Assembly: GCA_914767715.1 (NCBI GenBank)
Contig: OU612072.1
Span: forward strand, 11,844,001-11,904,000
DNA: 60,000 nt
Reading direction: 5' to 3'
DNA from: Membranipora membranacea
Taxonomy: Eukaryota > Bryozoa > Gymnolaemata > Cheilostomatida > Membraniporidae
The notes beneath the pieces were generated by a model that searched no databases, was not told where the DNA came from, and was given only the letters and a program-made list of their open reading frames with translations. A program made the position numbers and the translations under genes. Position 1 is the stretch's first letter; each line of letters starts with the position of its first letter. This document shows, piece by piece, positions 1-12,600 of this stretch.

Positions 1-1158
1 GGCCATTCTTGTTCAGACAGTTTATTTAAAATTATTTCAGACTCTTTGGTGGAGAAAATTAATGGAAATGTTATGACATTACTTTTTCTGGATTTTAAAA
101 AGGCATTTGACTGTGTATCCCATGTTTTACTACACAATAAGTTGAAGGCTTGCGGCATCGGAGGAAATATGTTAAAACTTCTTGACACCTTTCTGACAGA
201 CAGAAGGCAGTTTGTTAAACTCAATAATATTGAATCTTGTAGATTGCCTATCACAATAGGGGTCCCTCAAGGTTCAATCCTAGCACCAACTTTGTTTCTC
301 ATCTTCATAAATGATTTATTAACTTCATCAAAATCAGACTCATCATCATATGCATATGCTGATGATACAGTGTTCCTGTCATCTAATAAAAACCTTCAGC
401 AACTAAAGGCAAAGGCATCTGAAGATTTAAGTGGCATTTTGGATTGGTGCAATCGTAACCGGATGGTTATAAATGTTCAGAAATCTCATTACATGCTACT
501 TAATATCTCAGATCCGCTTTATGACCTGGAACTGTACATAGGGCATGAAAAACTAAACAGACAGAGAACTACAAGGCTTCTGGGTTTTGTGTTGAATGAC
601 TCACTTTCATGGCAGGATCATCTAGAGTATGTATATAAAAAGGTACAACGGAATGTTTACCTACTTCAAAATTTGAGATACTTCTTGGATATAGCAAGTG
701 CCCGCACATTTTACTTCCAGTTTATCTATTGTCACCTTATATATGGTATCCATATCATTGGCAACTTGTCCTGCAATAATGCCCTCAATAGATTATTTTT
801 GTTGCAAAAACGGGCTTTACGCATTATCGCCAATGTGCATTACATCCCGTATTATCTCATTTCAACCGAATCCATTACACAATCATTACAACTCCTACCT
901 CTTCCTAAGCTTGTTTGTTATTTCACTTCACTTTTTGCGCATAAGATAAACAATTTTTTAACACCACCATTTATATATAGAGGATTTAAAAACACTACCA
1001 AGTTCAATTTTCGTGATAAACATTTACTTTTATATCATACAGACAATCTAAGATACAAAGTTTCTGCTACATACAATTCTTTACCGTTACATTTGAGATC
1101 TAAAGAGAAGTTCAGTTCATTCAAAACTTTACTTTTCAACCATATATTATCGACTTGA
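1..1158 (+). CDS. LINE-type reverse transcriptase (3' part, cut by window edge)
   Basis: The frame is open from base 1 to a TGA at 1156-1158, so the 5' end lies outside the window and about 385 residues are visible. Reverse transcriptase motifs are in order: FLDFKKAFDCVSH near the start (catalytic Asp of motif A), GVPQGSILAPTLF, then YADD (bases 355-366), the catalytic pair of motif C. The C-terminal part has the Leu/Phe-rich thumb-like segment and a terminal 'YNSLPLHLR' block common at the end of CR1/Jockey-type ORF2 proteins. The product would reverse-transcribe element RNA at a nicked target. The endonuclease domain expected upstream is not visible. No frameshift or internal stop is seen, so this copy is young or still intact here. 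The clade (CR1, L2, Jockey or similar) is inferred from general motif style, not from alignment. Confidence 0.93.
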   Translation, partial: GHSCSDSLFKIISDSLVEKINGNVMTLLFLDFKKAFDCVSHVLLHNKLKACGIGGNMLKLLDTFLTDRRQFVKLNNIESCRLPITIGVPQGSILAPTLFLIFINDLLTSSKSDSSSYAYADDTVFLSSNKNLQQLKAKASEDLSGILDWCNRNRMVINVQKSHYMLLNISDPLYDLELYIGHEKLNRQRTTRLLGFVLNDSLSWQDHLEYVYKKVQRNVYLLQNLRYFLDIASARTFYFQFIYCHLIYGIHIIGNLSCNNALNRLFLLQKRALRIIANVHYIPYYLISTESITQSLQLLPLPKLVCYFTSLFAHKINNFLTPPFIYRGFKNTTKFNFRDKHLLLYHTDNLRYKVSATYNSLPLHLRSKEKFSSFKTLLFNHILST

Positions 1159-1512
1159 CCAACATCATTGATGATATTATTTCCCTTCTGTTTCTCTTTT
1201 TTTGTTATAAAAAAAATTGTTTTCTGGCACTGAGTGCAAAACATTTCGAATGAGATGACTTTTGATGCCAATAAAAAGTATATATAATACTTACATCAGT
1301 ATTACTGCTGTGTTGATGTTAGTTCTTGCTGGTTGTGTACTTTAATCGGACGGACAGTATTTGTGCCAAATTATATTCTTTTTTAATATTTTACATTTTT
1401 ATATATATACATCGTTGTGCTATGCCTATCATAGGTTTTTAATTGTTTGCATCGTATTTATCGGCTCTGAGTTTTCATTTCCTCTTCACCTGAGTAAATA
1501 AATAGGATCCAT
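1159..1512 (+). mobile_element. Probable 3' UTR and tail of the LINE
   Basis: After the stop codon the sequence is T-rich and non-coding, with AATAAA-like words near 1271 and a run of GTAAATAAATA at about 1495-1505. Many non-LTR elements end in such short A/T-rich repeats. I infer that the element ends in one of these two places. The exact 3' junction and any target-site duplication cannot be fixed without other copies. Confidence 0.45.
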
Positions 1513-2257
1513 ATATCTTGAGAACTGTAATAATGTTAAAACATGCTGATTTAAATGCAATAGGCTGATTGACAAACAAGATCTTAAAGATAGCAGAACA
1601 AAAGTCGTTTCACCCTTAAGTGTTGTGAGACAACTCCTTGCCTTGATAATAAATCCCACTACACATTGTCTGCCAGCTGACCAAAGCTTATTGAACCACG
1701 GATGAAGGGCTTAACATTAATTGGAACCACAAAGATTACTTATCAAGAATCCAATTCTATTTAGCAGTCTGATCCTCTCTAAAATCGTTCTCATGAACCT
1801 GATTGACCCTAGCTCAACTTGCCAACACACTGGCTCAGATTAAACCACAAAGATAGTCACATAGTCACTATTACCTTATTACTACGATGAGATAAAATAA
1901 TGATACCAGTCATACATTTTCTGCCATTACAACTGATCAATTCCGATGGGGTTTTGTGTTTGAAGTTTTCCATATATTCAACGGCCTGTGATCAATTCAA
2001 TTCAATCATGCATGTTTTTTATGAATAAGAGAGATTTAATTGATCAATAGAAGGTTCTGAATATATAGCAAGTAAGTGCACCTATGCTGTATATGGCTTC
2101 CTGCCTAGGATTATTATCATGTCTCCTAACAGGAATAAAATACAGAGATGAAAACATGGAAATATGCAACCCTAAACATATAAAAAGATAACAGGGTCAT
2201 ATTCAGCATGATGACAAACACAGTGTCACGTACTCAAAACTCATTGACACCACTATG

Positions 2258-2317
2258 ACCTGCAAGGAATTGAACACGGGACCTGATGGTCGGATGACCA
2301 ATGCTGCACTGCACTCC
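2258..2317 (-). mobile_element. tRNA-like SINE fragment
   Basis: On the minus strand a B box matching GWTCRANNC (GTTCAATTC, complement of 2267-2275) lies about 25 bases after a near A box (TGCAGCATTGG, complement of 2298-2308). That is the internal promoter layout of tRNA genes and tRNA-derived SINEs. The acceptor stem does not pair well, so a SINE head or tRNA pseudogene is more likely than a working tRNA. Confidence 0.35.
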
Positions 2318-2594
2318 CATATGATTTCATAAAATTCCAGGGCCAGCTTACTAGGGCATCAATGGCCAGCTGAAAATGCTGAAAATGCCTCTCAGTTAAA
2401 ATGTAATTCCGAGTTGAAGATTAATTATTCGTTATTTTCTATGGATCTTTTTTTCACCTGAATTCTCAAAATACAGTAGATCCATATAGTGTCGATTTAA
2501 AGTGGAAAATGTCATTCTCTGTAGCTCTAATTAAATATAAACTGTCAGTCCTACCAGGCCTAGCCTATCTTGACAAGCTTTGTTCGGTGAGGTT

Positions 2595-2607
2595 CCCCCC
2601 CCCCCCC
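2595..2607 (+). repeat. Homopolymer C13
   Basis: Thirteen C in a row, followed by ACCCACCC. It could be a slippage-prone site or an assembly uncertainty. No function is inferred. Confidence 0.9.
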
Positions 2608-3219
2608 ACCCACCCGAAATTTTTCTGCTAACTGACCATAGGCAAGACTAAATTACTGCCCCATGCATTGTAATATAAAAGTTGACGAAATAGGACATTG
2701 CTCAGTGTTGTTTGAAGGTCAATGAATAGGACAGAGCTAAGTACTAATCTTTATCTAGCTTGTGGTGCTTATCTTGCTGCGTGATTATTATGAAAGTAGT
2801 TACAAAGTAATCAGTCACACCGACTCCAGCTACAATAACTGGGCTTATTGATTACTTCAGAAGTGATAGTTGCATGTCACACCAAGTAGCTTGTAGTGTC
2901 GGCAGGTAGATGAATGGAATGTGAAAGTAATCTTTGCAAGACTTCAGTTTTTCATTCTGCTTTCTGAACTGTTGGTGTTAGGTGAATTTATTCAAAGTCA
3001 GACAAAGGATGAGCATGGGTAAGTGATTGGATGAGATAGTCAGGCAACAACTTTCTGCCTCTTTACAACAGGGGAATATTTGGTCACAACTTTGGCTTAA
3101 GTTAAAGCAGTGAATATACTCTCGGGTTCACGTATGTGAGTTCTCCTTCACTCGATAAAACATTTTAATGGCTAATACTTTTGTTTAGGCATTCTTGTAT
3201 TTTGTGCTTGCTTTAAACC

Positions 3220-6200
3220 ATGACAGGTAAACAAAGATACAGTATTCATATTTTACTCTCTTTAGAGGAGTTGATGTCTGATCTCAGACTACATGCAGCC
3301 AACCTGTCCACGACTCTCAGCCTACCAACAATTATAGCAGCAACAAATGATCTGCCAACCTCTGTGTTAGCTACTATAGCTCTAGTTCTACTGACGCTCT
3401 ACTGCTGGCCTGTGTGGACAAGGCACCTCTACCCGCCAGGTCCATGGCCCCTGCCTTTTATTGGTCATATGCCGTGGTTGGTATTCTCAAAGAATCCGGA
3501 GGAATGGCAGGCTGGTAAGTGTTTGACTACAGCTGTGAACCTTTAAATTTGGGAGGCTCAATACTTGGCTGTAGCTAGGTAGCTTTTAACATACAGTGTT
3601 ACATAGTATAGAACGTCTATTAGTGAGGTGCTTTGACGATTTGAATGAGAAAAAAACATCCACAAGACAGACTATGGGGCCCAAGGTTATCATTATCCCG
3701 TTTGTGACCGACTGTTGCCGAGACCAAATACGTTCATGTTTTCGGTATGACTTAGTTGTATATCAATAACAAACCAGTTGGGAGTTATCTTAGGCTTTCA
3801 TTGTATTATTCTACACACGTACTTACTTACTTTACAGGACTCCGCAAGAAGTATGGCGATGTAATTACTTGTGATATTGGTATGAAACAGAAGCTAGTCA
3901 TACTGAACAGTGCTGATGCTATTTATGAAGGATTTGTGAAGCAGGCTGATTTTTTAAGCACTCGGCCGCCGAGCATCTTTATGCCAGTGATAAATGGTGA
4001 GAACAGCTACCTGAGGCAGATGCTTATCACAATGGTTCCATGCCTCGGATGAGTTGTCCACTCCCATTTTGAATGATGAAAAAGTCGGTACATGCGAAAG
4101 TTGGCTTGAATGCTCTTTGCGTGTATCGATCAGGCTTAAAACTGGTGTCGAATCGATATATGGAAACATAGTGTATGTCTATGTATCACTTTCATACATC
4201 ACATTAATTAGCCGATTGAGTCATGAAGGGTCAATGTATCACATGCAGTATACATCTATGTTATTTAGCCTTGTATTGAGCATGAAAATATTGTCGAGTC
4301 AATCAGAGTAGCTGGCAACAGGGCGCAAGGGTATAGATTGGGTAATAACCCCACAAAAGGCACTGCGCTTATTAGGGTCCTGTTTAATAGGGCGGTCAAT
4401 TAAGACTTAGTGTATAGAAAAAAGATCATTAACTCAGCTTGATCAGAAACTTGGCTTCGCCTCGATCAGCCCAATAGGCAAATGAAAACAAGTGAATTTC
4501 GATACTTGTTTTTTAATGACGGAGCATTGTCGTAACCCACAAATTGACCCTGGAGGTGAGGAATCTCAATTGGCGTTATGGGCGTTATGGTGTTAATTGG
4601 CGTTATGGTGTTTTGGGTCGGTAGTTAATCGCCATAGTAAATACTGTTATACTAGGCTTGTCTGAATATGCCAATCAAGCCCCAGGCCAAGGGAGATCAA
4701 ATTGGAAGATGATATCTGAATACAAATTAAATCTATAATGGAGATTGTTGAATAACAGTACTTTGTTCTCATAGGTAAAGGCTTGGTCAATGAAGCAGAT
4801 GGAAAATGGCAGGAACTACGTAGATTTTCTCTCAGTATCTTCAGGGAGCATGGAATAGGTATGTGTTAGAACTTGTATATTTTTTGTCCATCAACTTCTC
4901 TGTTGACAAGTGGTGCTGAGTTAGCAATAATATAGCCATTTAATGCTAAATTGATTTAGCGCTTCACATTTGACAATTATTTTGGAACAGAAACTAGTTG
5001 AGTCTCACCAACCACACACTGAGTTCAAGGTGGAGAAGTTATTGTGATAAAGAGTTCACATTAGTTGACTATGCCACCATTCTGTGCATATGTTTCCCGC
5101 TGAGGCATAGTGCCTTTGTAATGAAAACTAAGAGTAGTTTGAGATTTTTACATCTTGGCCTGCGGTTATCATGTTTCCCAATACAGAGTAAAGCTCTTGC
5201 AAATCCCTTTGGTTTCATAATCTGAATTTATATTTGTTTGTTCATGTTTTGTTCGTTTGATCGGCATGGGATTGGAGTGAAAATGCTGGCAAAGGGATGA
5301 AAGTTGAATAATGTTCACTATATTTGCAGGAAGTAAGGGTATTGAGCCTGTAATCACCGAAGAACTGCAGTATTTTCTCTCAGCGATGCAAAACACTGAT
5401 GGTGAACCTTTCGACCCTGAGAATCTCCTCACGCAAGGAGTCTCTAATGTCATAACACATGTTGTGTTTGGAGATAGATTTGAATACTCTGACGAAAAAC
5501 TCGCAAATCTGCAGTTCAAAGACTTTGTAGGTGCTGCAATGAAAAACCAGATAGTGCCAATATTAAAAGTAAGTCATAATGTTATGCATTAGGACAATAT
5601 CCGTCAAAGAAGAATTGCTGTAAGCATTTCTGTATACGTCTGTATCCAGGCTTTCACCTCTTGTCCAAAATATTATTCATTCTAACTAGTCTTCAATCTA
5701 GATTGTCTCTCAGATCTTTTATTTCATTTTGAGTTGCGATGAACGCTTGGCTTCTTTGCGTAGAGATATCCTCTCTTTCCTTGTCCGTACATGTCATTGA
5801 AATGTCAGACAGGATTATGAATTAGATAATCATGTTGAGCCATCATCATATAAGGGCGGTATTATTGTGGCCCTGGTGGCATACAGGTCGAGGCCATAGT
5901 TTGTACGCAAGCACAGCATCAAAAAGAGTAGGCTGAAGATTGGCTCGCATCATTACAAAAGTGTATTCCTCCATCTTTGCACAATTTCCACTGAGATATT
6001 GTAAAGTACACAAATCAGCTATGCCATACCACCATCTTTAAAAGACTGCTCTGTCTCGTCAATTTTGAATTGCATAATTCAACCATCATTTTATTTCACA
6101 TGTAACGTGAATGATTTTCTATTCTTGTTTCTCAATTGACCCAACGATTGGTAAGAAAATTAAGCTTATTTTCTGCTTTCCAACGTTAGGAAAAAGTCTC

Positions 6201-8721
6201 TGAAACTCCTGCCAGAAAGTCGAAGAAAAAGTTTGTTGAAATTGCTTTTGGTTTCAAACAGCCAAAAAGCTTTTTTGTATCTACACTTTTTTTCAGTACC
6301 TACCAGGAGACCCTATTGGGTATAGAAGTGGTCTGAAGGATTTTGAAAAAAGCCTCCAGTTTGCAAAAGATCAGATTGAGAAGCACAAAGAAGAGATCAA
6401 CTATGATAACCCTCCTCGAGACTTTGTGGATGCATTCCTTGTGAAGATGAAAGAGGAAGAGGGCAACACTGATACACCTTTTACAGGTAAGCACACATTT
6501 GACCCTCCTTTCTTCTTCAAGGGTCTTCGTACAGCGATGATGGAACTTCATATACAAAGGCAAAATAATACCATATTTGTATGTTTACATAATGTAGTAG
6601 AATTTTCAAACTTTTGATTTCAGTTGTCAACTTCTTAACCACTGTGATGCAGTTCTATATCGCCGGCACTGACACAACTTCCAGCCAATTATATTGGTGT
6701 TATCTCTATGTTGGGCTGTACCCAGAAGTACAAGAGAAAATATATCTGGAAATCAAACAGACTGTTGGTAGGTTTCGAATGACATGACTATGTTTTGAGA
6801 ACCTAAATTTTATTTGGTGAATAATGGAGGGCAATGACCCTAAAATCACTCTGAATAGAGGTTTTTTTCTTATCTAAGATGACCACACCGAAATGACAAA
6901 CTCGATTGAACTTAGATTATTTGTAAAGAACCATTAATTAACTGATAAAAAAACCCTGGCAGAAGAAAACAATGCAATGTGAGTCCTTTTCAAGTATGAG
7001 AATTTTGAAACATTTGGAATAGGCTTCATAGTGATCATAATGATTATTCAGGACAGATAGAGATGTCGAGTCTAATTAAATCAAATTTCACCAAGTTTGC
7101 CTATAATTAAAGCTCCATTTTCCTATCAAGCTGCCAGTAGTTCACTGGATTGGGTCAATTTGAATCAGGCTTAGGATAACAGAACAACTAGCCACACGCC
7201 AACTGTTTAAGTCATTGAGAAAATAGAATCCCAATATGATTTCCTAGTATTTGTAGTATCACAATTCATATTCAAGGTGAAAGACCTGTTACATATGCGG
7301 ATAGAAACTCAATGCCTTACACAACTGCTGTATTAACGGAGATACAAAGGCATCGAAATGTAGCACTGGGAACACTTCTTCATTACACGTCGAGTGATAT
7401 TAAAGTACTGGGTGTGAATATTCCTAAAGGTGAGCATTTGCCAAGACCGTCAATGCATATTTTTTATCCCACAACTTAAAAATAAAGACCTGTGTCATGT
7501 TTTTCCCCCATCATTGTATCTCTTGTTATCATGATCAGATAAACATGAAACCATGTATAGGCCTACTAACACTGTGGAAATTTTTATATTATTGATATTA
7601 ATCTTGATAAAATATCTTCAAGTTAAGCAAAATATGATCAACCCTATAGACCTAACTAAGTATGAAGTTATAATTCTTTTTTGAATCAATTTGTGAAATT
7701 TAAAAAGACATCAATTTAACTTATAGCTATTGTTGCGCCTCCCCATACCTGGTATCATGTTGAAGGTCTCAGTCTTATTAAGAGCATCCTTCAATATAAA
7801 TTTTAAATATGGGGAAGCGGAACTATAGCTATTATTTGTTGTAGTCTCTCTGATGTGTAGATATGATGAAATCCAAGATTGTTTTGACTTCCTTGTTGGT
7901 TGGTCGTTGATCGGTCATATCAAGGGGCAGGTTTTGGTCTGATCAAATAATTGGTCTTGTAGAGCAACTGTGCTCCTCCATAGGTCAGTATATACATAAT
8001 TTTAGCAGAATAATAAACGCCAAAAATAAAACAAGTTTGTATTTATTTGATGAGGTCTGCTATTGAAGTCCTAAATTATCCTAACTCAGTATTTCTTTTT
8101 CCTAATACAGGCACAACTGTGAGAGGTAACATCATGGCCGCCCTTCATGATGAGAATGTGTACCCAGAACCTGATAAGTTTAAGCCAGAAAGATTCTTCA
8201 GCAAAGATGGAAAATTTGTCAAGCCTGACTCAAAACACGCCGTCAATTTTGGTACTGGTAGGTATTGTAAATGCAATATCGCTGTTAAGTTGATAAGGTT
8301 GACAAAACAGTTTGAATGCGTTGCCATGTCACTGTGAACATATCAGCAGTTTAATTCTCTTAAGAGTCATTCACAGTGTTGTCCTCATGAGATGACCAAC
8401 CCGGTTTTTTGTTCCCCTAGTCTTTCTTCTGCTGCAAGGCTAGGGGAGAGAAGAAGGTTGAGTGTTGCTTTGTTATCAGTCAGTTCATCACGTTGATGCA
8501 TGTTTAACCTGTATAAATTTCGCTGTGTACTTTTTTCAGGCCGAAGAGTGTGTCTAGGAGAACATTTGGCACGAGCGGAATTATTCATGTTCTTTGTCGC
8601 TACTCTACAAAAGTTTGAAATCAAACTCCCAGAAGGACAGAAGATCAGTGAGAAGGGATGCCAGAAGTTCACATTTAGTCCAGAAGAAAACTACAAAATG
8701 ACATGCACCCCTCGAGAGTAG
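3220..8721 (+). CDS. Cytochrome P450, CYP2 clan (nine exons, complete)
   Basis: Exons: 3220-3514, 3838-3996, 4775-4858, 5330-5568, 6297-6486, 6624-6767, 7277-7429, 8111-8257, 8540-8721. Phases agree at every junction and give 530 residues; an in-frame ATG at 3274 would give 512. The 3220 ATG has the better context (A at -3). Visible in order: a membrane anchor (about residues 48-66), the PPGP hinge (72-75), helix-C WxxxR (W163-R167), I-helix AGTDTT (336-341), ExxR as EIQR (392-395), PERF (447-450) and the heme loop FGTGRRVCLG with ligand Cys475. All residues required for heme binding and oxygen activation are present. CYP2-clan enzymes are ER-bound monooxygenases of lipids and xenobiotics that receive electrons from NADPH-P450 reductase. 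Substrate and subfamily cannot be read from sequence; the CYP2 clan is inferred from the motifs and the nine-exon plan. The introns contain no other gene that I can support. Confidence 0.95.
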
Positions 8722-8858
8722 ATCGATGTCTTGTGAGGTGTTCTAAGGAGAAATTGAAGCCTTTTCAGGCCCAAGGAAGTGACGTTCAGCTTTGTAGTTT
8801 TTATTTCGACAAATCTTGATTGCATCTATAATTGAAATACTTTAAACAACGCATCCAT

Positions 8859-8864
8859 AATAAA
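8859..8864 (+). terminator. Polyadenylation signal of the P450
   Basis: AATAAA lies 138 bases after the P450 stop codon, the first canonical signal in its 3' UTR. Confidence 0.6.
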
Positions 8865-9642
8865 TATAAACAAATTATCAGGGCTTATGCACAGCGCAAG
8901 ATCTAGTTTATTTAGTCACATTATTATGCTGGTCGCTAGCTGACTTCAGCCTTAGTAGGACCTCGAGCGTTTCTCGAGTCTGAAATGGTTTGACCCAATT
9001 TTATCTTTTCGAATGTCAAGAGCTTTTTGACAGTTTTACATTGCCGTGTCGAAATCCCTCTCAGTCTCAAACAGTAACCCGATATTGTGCAAGATCTCCG
9101 CTATGTCATAGTGATCATCTCCCAGTGCCTTTTGTGCACTAGGGACAGCATGCTCAATATGAAACCAAGCTTGGTCAGATTAAATAAGGAACTGACGTTT
9201 GTAGCAAATTTTGGTTACAGTCGCATAACATGAAACATTTTAAAGAAAAACTCTAACATGACTTGGTATTGGATCACCTTGACATATATCATTCTACTGG
9301 CAGATAAGCTGCATGCAACTAATTTAATGTACCAACACCTGCAAAGATTTTGTCATACATAAGAAGATTCAGTTATGCAACGACTCAATCGGAGTTACCT
9401 GTAACCGCTTTAAGAGAGGATAACTCATCAACAAAGTGAAAAATCATAATAGCAACTGCTGAATGAGCTGGGACTGGTTGATGACATTCAATACTATATT
9501 GTGCCTGTTACTTTACAGCTTGATTTATTGATTATAGCATCAATTATATATTTACACCGTTATACAGAGATGATTTCAAGATTTGAAGCATGCTGTTTTA
9601 TAATAAAACCTTGACATTAATGTAACCATAGCTCAGCAGAGG
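8865..9642. other. Space between convergent P450 and RRP8 genes
   Basis: The two genes point toward each other here. The stretch carries no coding exon; it contains the RRP8 3' UTR on the minus strand and short AT-rich sequence. Confidence 0.55.
9524..9529 (-). terminator. Polyadenylation signal of RRP8
   Basis: TTTATT on the plus strand is AATAAA on the minus strand, about 115 bases after the RRP8 stop at 9643-9645. Confidence 0.45.
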
Positions 9643-12600
9643 CTAACGTTTTTTGTACAAACAAGGAGCTAAGGCTATCTCCATATTCCTATGTCCTTTC
9701 TTCTTTTTCTTAGCTTTACTTTTATCTTCTTCGGATAATTTCTCGAACTTTAGCACCACGAAATGTGTTAAATCTATCTTGTGGCTGAGAAGTTTAAATC
9801 CCACACACTCCACAGCATCACAGAATGGCTTTATATCTCCATCAAATCGACTTGCCACCTGCAAATAAACCAAGAATTCATTAAATGCTTGTTTGTTTGG
9901 AAGGCATTATCTAAGTGAAAATCTATGATGACCAGCGGTAGAATTTCTAACTTTAGTCATCCTTTTCTTAAACTACTGCTGCCACACAGGCAAATGTGTG
10001 CTTATGGAACTAAACTAAAAAAAACTAGCAGCATGAGACTACAATCTCAGCGTTGTCACATAATTGGCAAATAATTTGCTCAAACTTATGATCAAAATCA
10101 GGGTATGAAATTAATTTAGTGATGTCATAAATGTCTTACTAGATGAAAAAAATGACGCCATCACCTAGTGCATTAATTTCATAGCCTGCTTTTGAAGATT
10201 AGTTTGTGCATATTATTTGACAATTAGGTGACAATTTTGAGATTGAAGACACAATTTGATATCTTTGAGGTATAAAGAATTCAATAATCACACATTTGTC
10301 TGAGTGGCAGCAGTAGTTAAAGACTCTCATCATCAGAAATAATGGAAAAACTGAGCAATCATGCTTCAGCTTGCAATTGATCCCTACCACAGCCTCTCAC
10401 CTTCCAACATGAACTTTCAGTCATATGATTTACAGAATTTGAAAAGCTGGATGAGAAAAATTCTAGAGTCATGAATAATTTGACATTTCAAAGGCATCAG
10501 TTTGTTCTCTGCCTTCCTTAGATTAAAAAAAACTGTTATTATAGGCATGCAGGTTAGGCTCATTTACAAGCATTCGGAGTTGCCCCCTCTCCACTGGTCA
10601 CACCGCAGCGCGATCAGTGATTGAGAGCAACAGGAGTGCAGGCAATTGGATTAAACTTGATCTAGTATGAAGCGGTGTAGACATCAGACCTGATGTAGCG
10701 ACTTGTTCAGACTTACCTCTGCTATCCATAGAATGCCTCTATCTTGTAATATCCTGTGAGCTTCCTTGATAAAGTCTGTCAGGTTCGTTCCCATCAGGGA
10801 GAGACAAAACACCACACACTTTGCTTGACCATCCTAAGATACAAAAATATTGATGCTTTTGAAAAAGAAAAAGTGCACTTCGCATGCATGGTTTACACTA
10901 GCCTACATTGACCAGCTGAATAAGATCAAAACTAGCTTGTCTTGACCATTTTTGTTGTGCGTTCGCCTCCTCCCCAACCAACAAAGCTTGTCTAGACAGG
11001 CTACTTTTGATCATGTCTAGCTGGTCACTGGAGGCTTGTGAGACGCATGCAGTTCACTTTTAATTTTCAGCTTTAAACTTTCCGAAAACCTCAATAAAGA
11101 TCAAGAAACAAATAAATACAATATGGATTTGCATTCATAGACTTCATAGGGAGTCTATTGATGGAACATTATTATTTAATTTGCTCAAACTCTGCCAGAA
11201 AGCTGTTAGAGGCATCTTTTGATCACCACTGATGACGGTGATCGCAGCCCAAGGTGACGGTAACTCGCTGCACACTCCTAGAGGCCATTTAAGGTTAATG
11301 ATAGATATATAGCACATCTAGCAGTCGAGCAGAGCTTTTCTCACACTAATAATATACATACCTGCATCGGAACTTTTGACATATCGGCTACCGTTACTCT
11401 GTCATTCAGGGCTTTGAGATCGAAGGAGGAGACATCGTGAGGTATTGAAGCTGCAAGTAAAGCCTCTCCACATCCCATATCTACTACTGTACACTCACTA
11501 CAAGAATGAGAAACCAATCCTGTTTTATATTGAAAGTAATCTAAAAGCAGGGTTAAAAATTGCAAGTCTGTCTGTGTCAGAAGACTGAGAAATAAGGGTG
11601 CCTTAAGTCCAGAGCAAAGATATAAAAAAGGGGTTATTACTGGTTTTTTGTGTGTGGGAGTATTACTGTTTTTTTGAGGGATTATTACTATTTTTCATAT
11701 CAGTATTAAAACAGTTGTAAAATACATGAACTCTCAGAAAGTTATACATAGAAATTAATAAATACATATGGGGCCTGCCCTAAGAGAAGATCGCCAAATT
11801 TGGCCGACAGGTTATTTTTTTCTGCATTTATATCCTGTTATGATTCCAATAAAGTACAAAAACTCCTGATTTCAGAATTTCAGTCGTTAACGGTTTTCTC
11901 CAGATGAGTTCATATTCAGGTCAAGAGCGGTATTGTGGAACCAAGCTCCTTTCACTTTGTGGCTGACACCGACAAAAACCTAGCAACGCTAGACAGAAGA
12001 AATTAAGCATGTAAAGAGATGCCATTTAGTACCTACTTGTATGGGTCGAACCCGGCTTGGGCTTCTACGGCAAAGCAAAAATAGACTGTATTCGGAACTC
12101 TTATTTATGCCTCAATTCGGAGTTGTCCTCTCTCCAGTTTGGTACTTTTAACCCACGCCGCATAGGAAAAACCTGCTGAAAGAGGGTTATATTGAAAACC
12201 GCTAATGTTAGGATAAAAATGATTTTTGATTCAGACTCTGCACCATTGAAAACCCTGTGACAGGGTTTCCAAATCATTGGAGGCTTGAATGTTGATAAAT
12301 CTTAATTTTAGTGACGAAACTCATGAAAGATTCTGCCAAATTGTCCGCAAAACAGGCGGAAAATACTATAATTGACTATCAAAATACTAAAATTATTTCT
12401 CAAACTATGTCCATCTGAGTTTTCAATGTTGCAAATTCTGAACCAAAAATAATTTTTATCCTATTATAAGCGGTTTACAAGATAACCCTCTTTTCAGCAC
12501 GTTTTTCCTATGCGGCATGGGTTAAAAGTAACAAACTGGAGAGAGGACAACTCGAAATTGAGGCCTAAATCGGAGCTCAGAAAACTGTCTATTAGTAAAT

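Larger units (their letters stand above)
1513..3219. other. Intergenic DNA upstream of the P450
   Basis: No coding exon is supported here. It holds a tRNA-like fossil (2258-2317), a 13-base C run (2595-2607) and otherwise unremarkable AT-rich sequence. The promoter of the P450 should lie in the right part, but I see no clear TATA box at a good distance. A splice-acceptor-like TTGTTTAG at about 3181-3188 leaves open a non-coding first exon further upstream. Confidence 0.5.
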
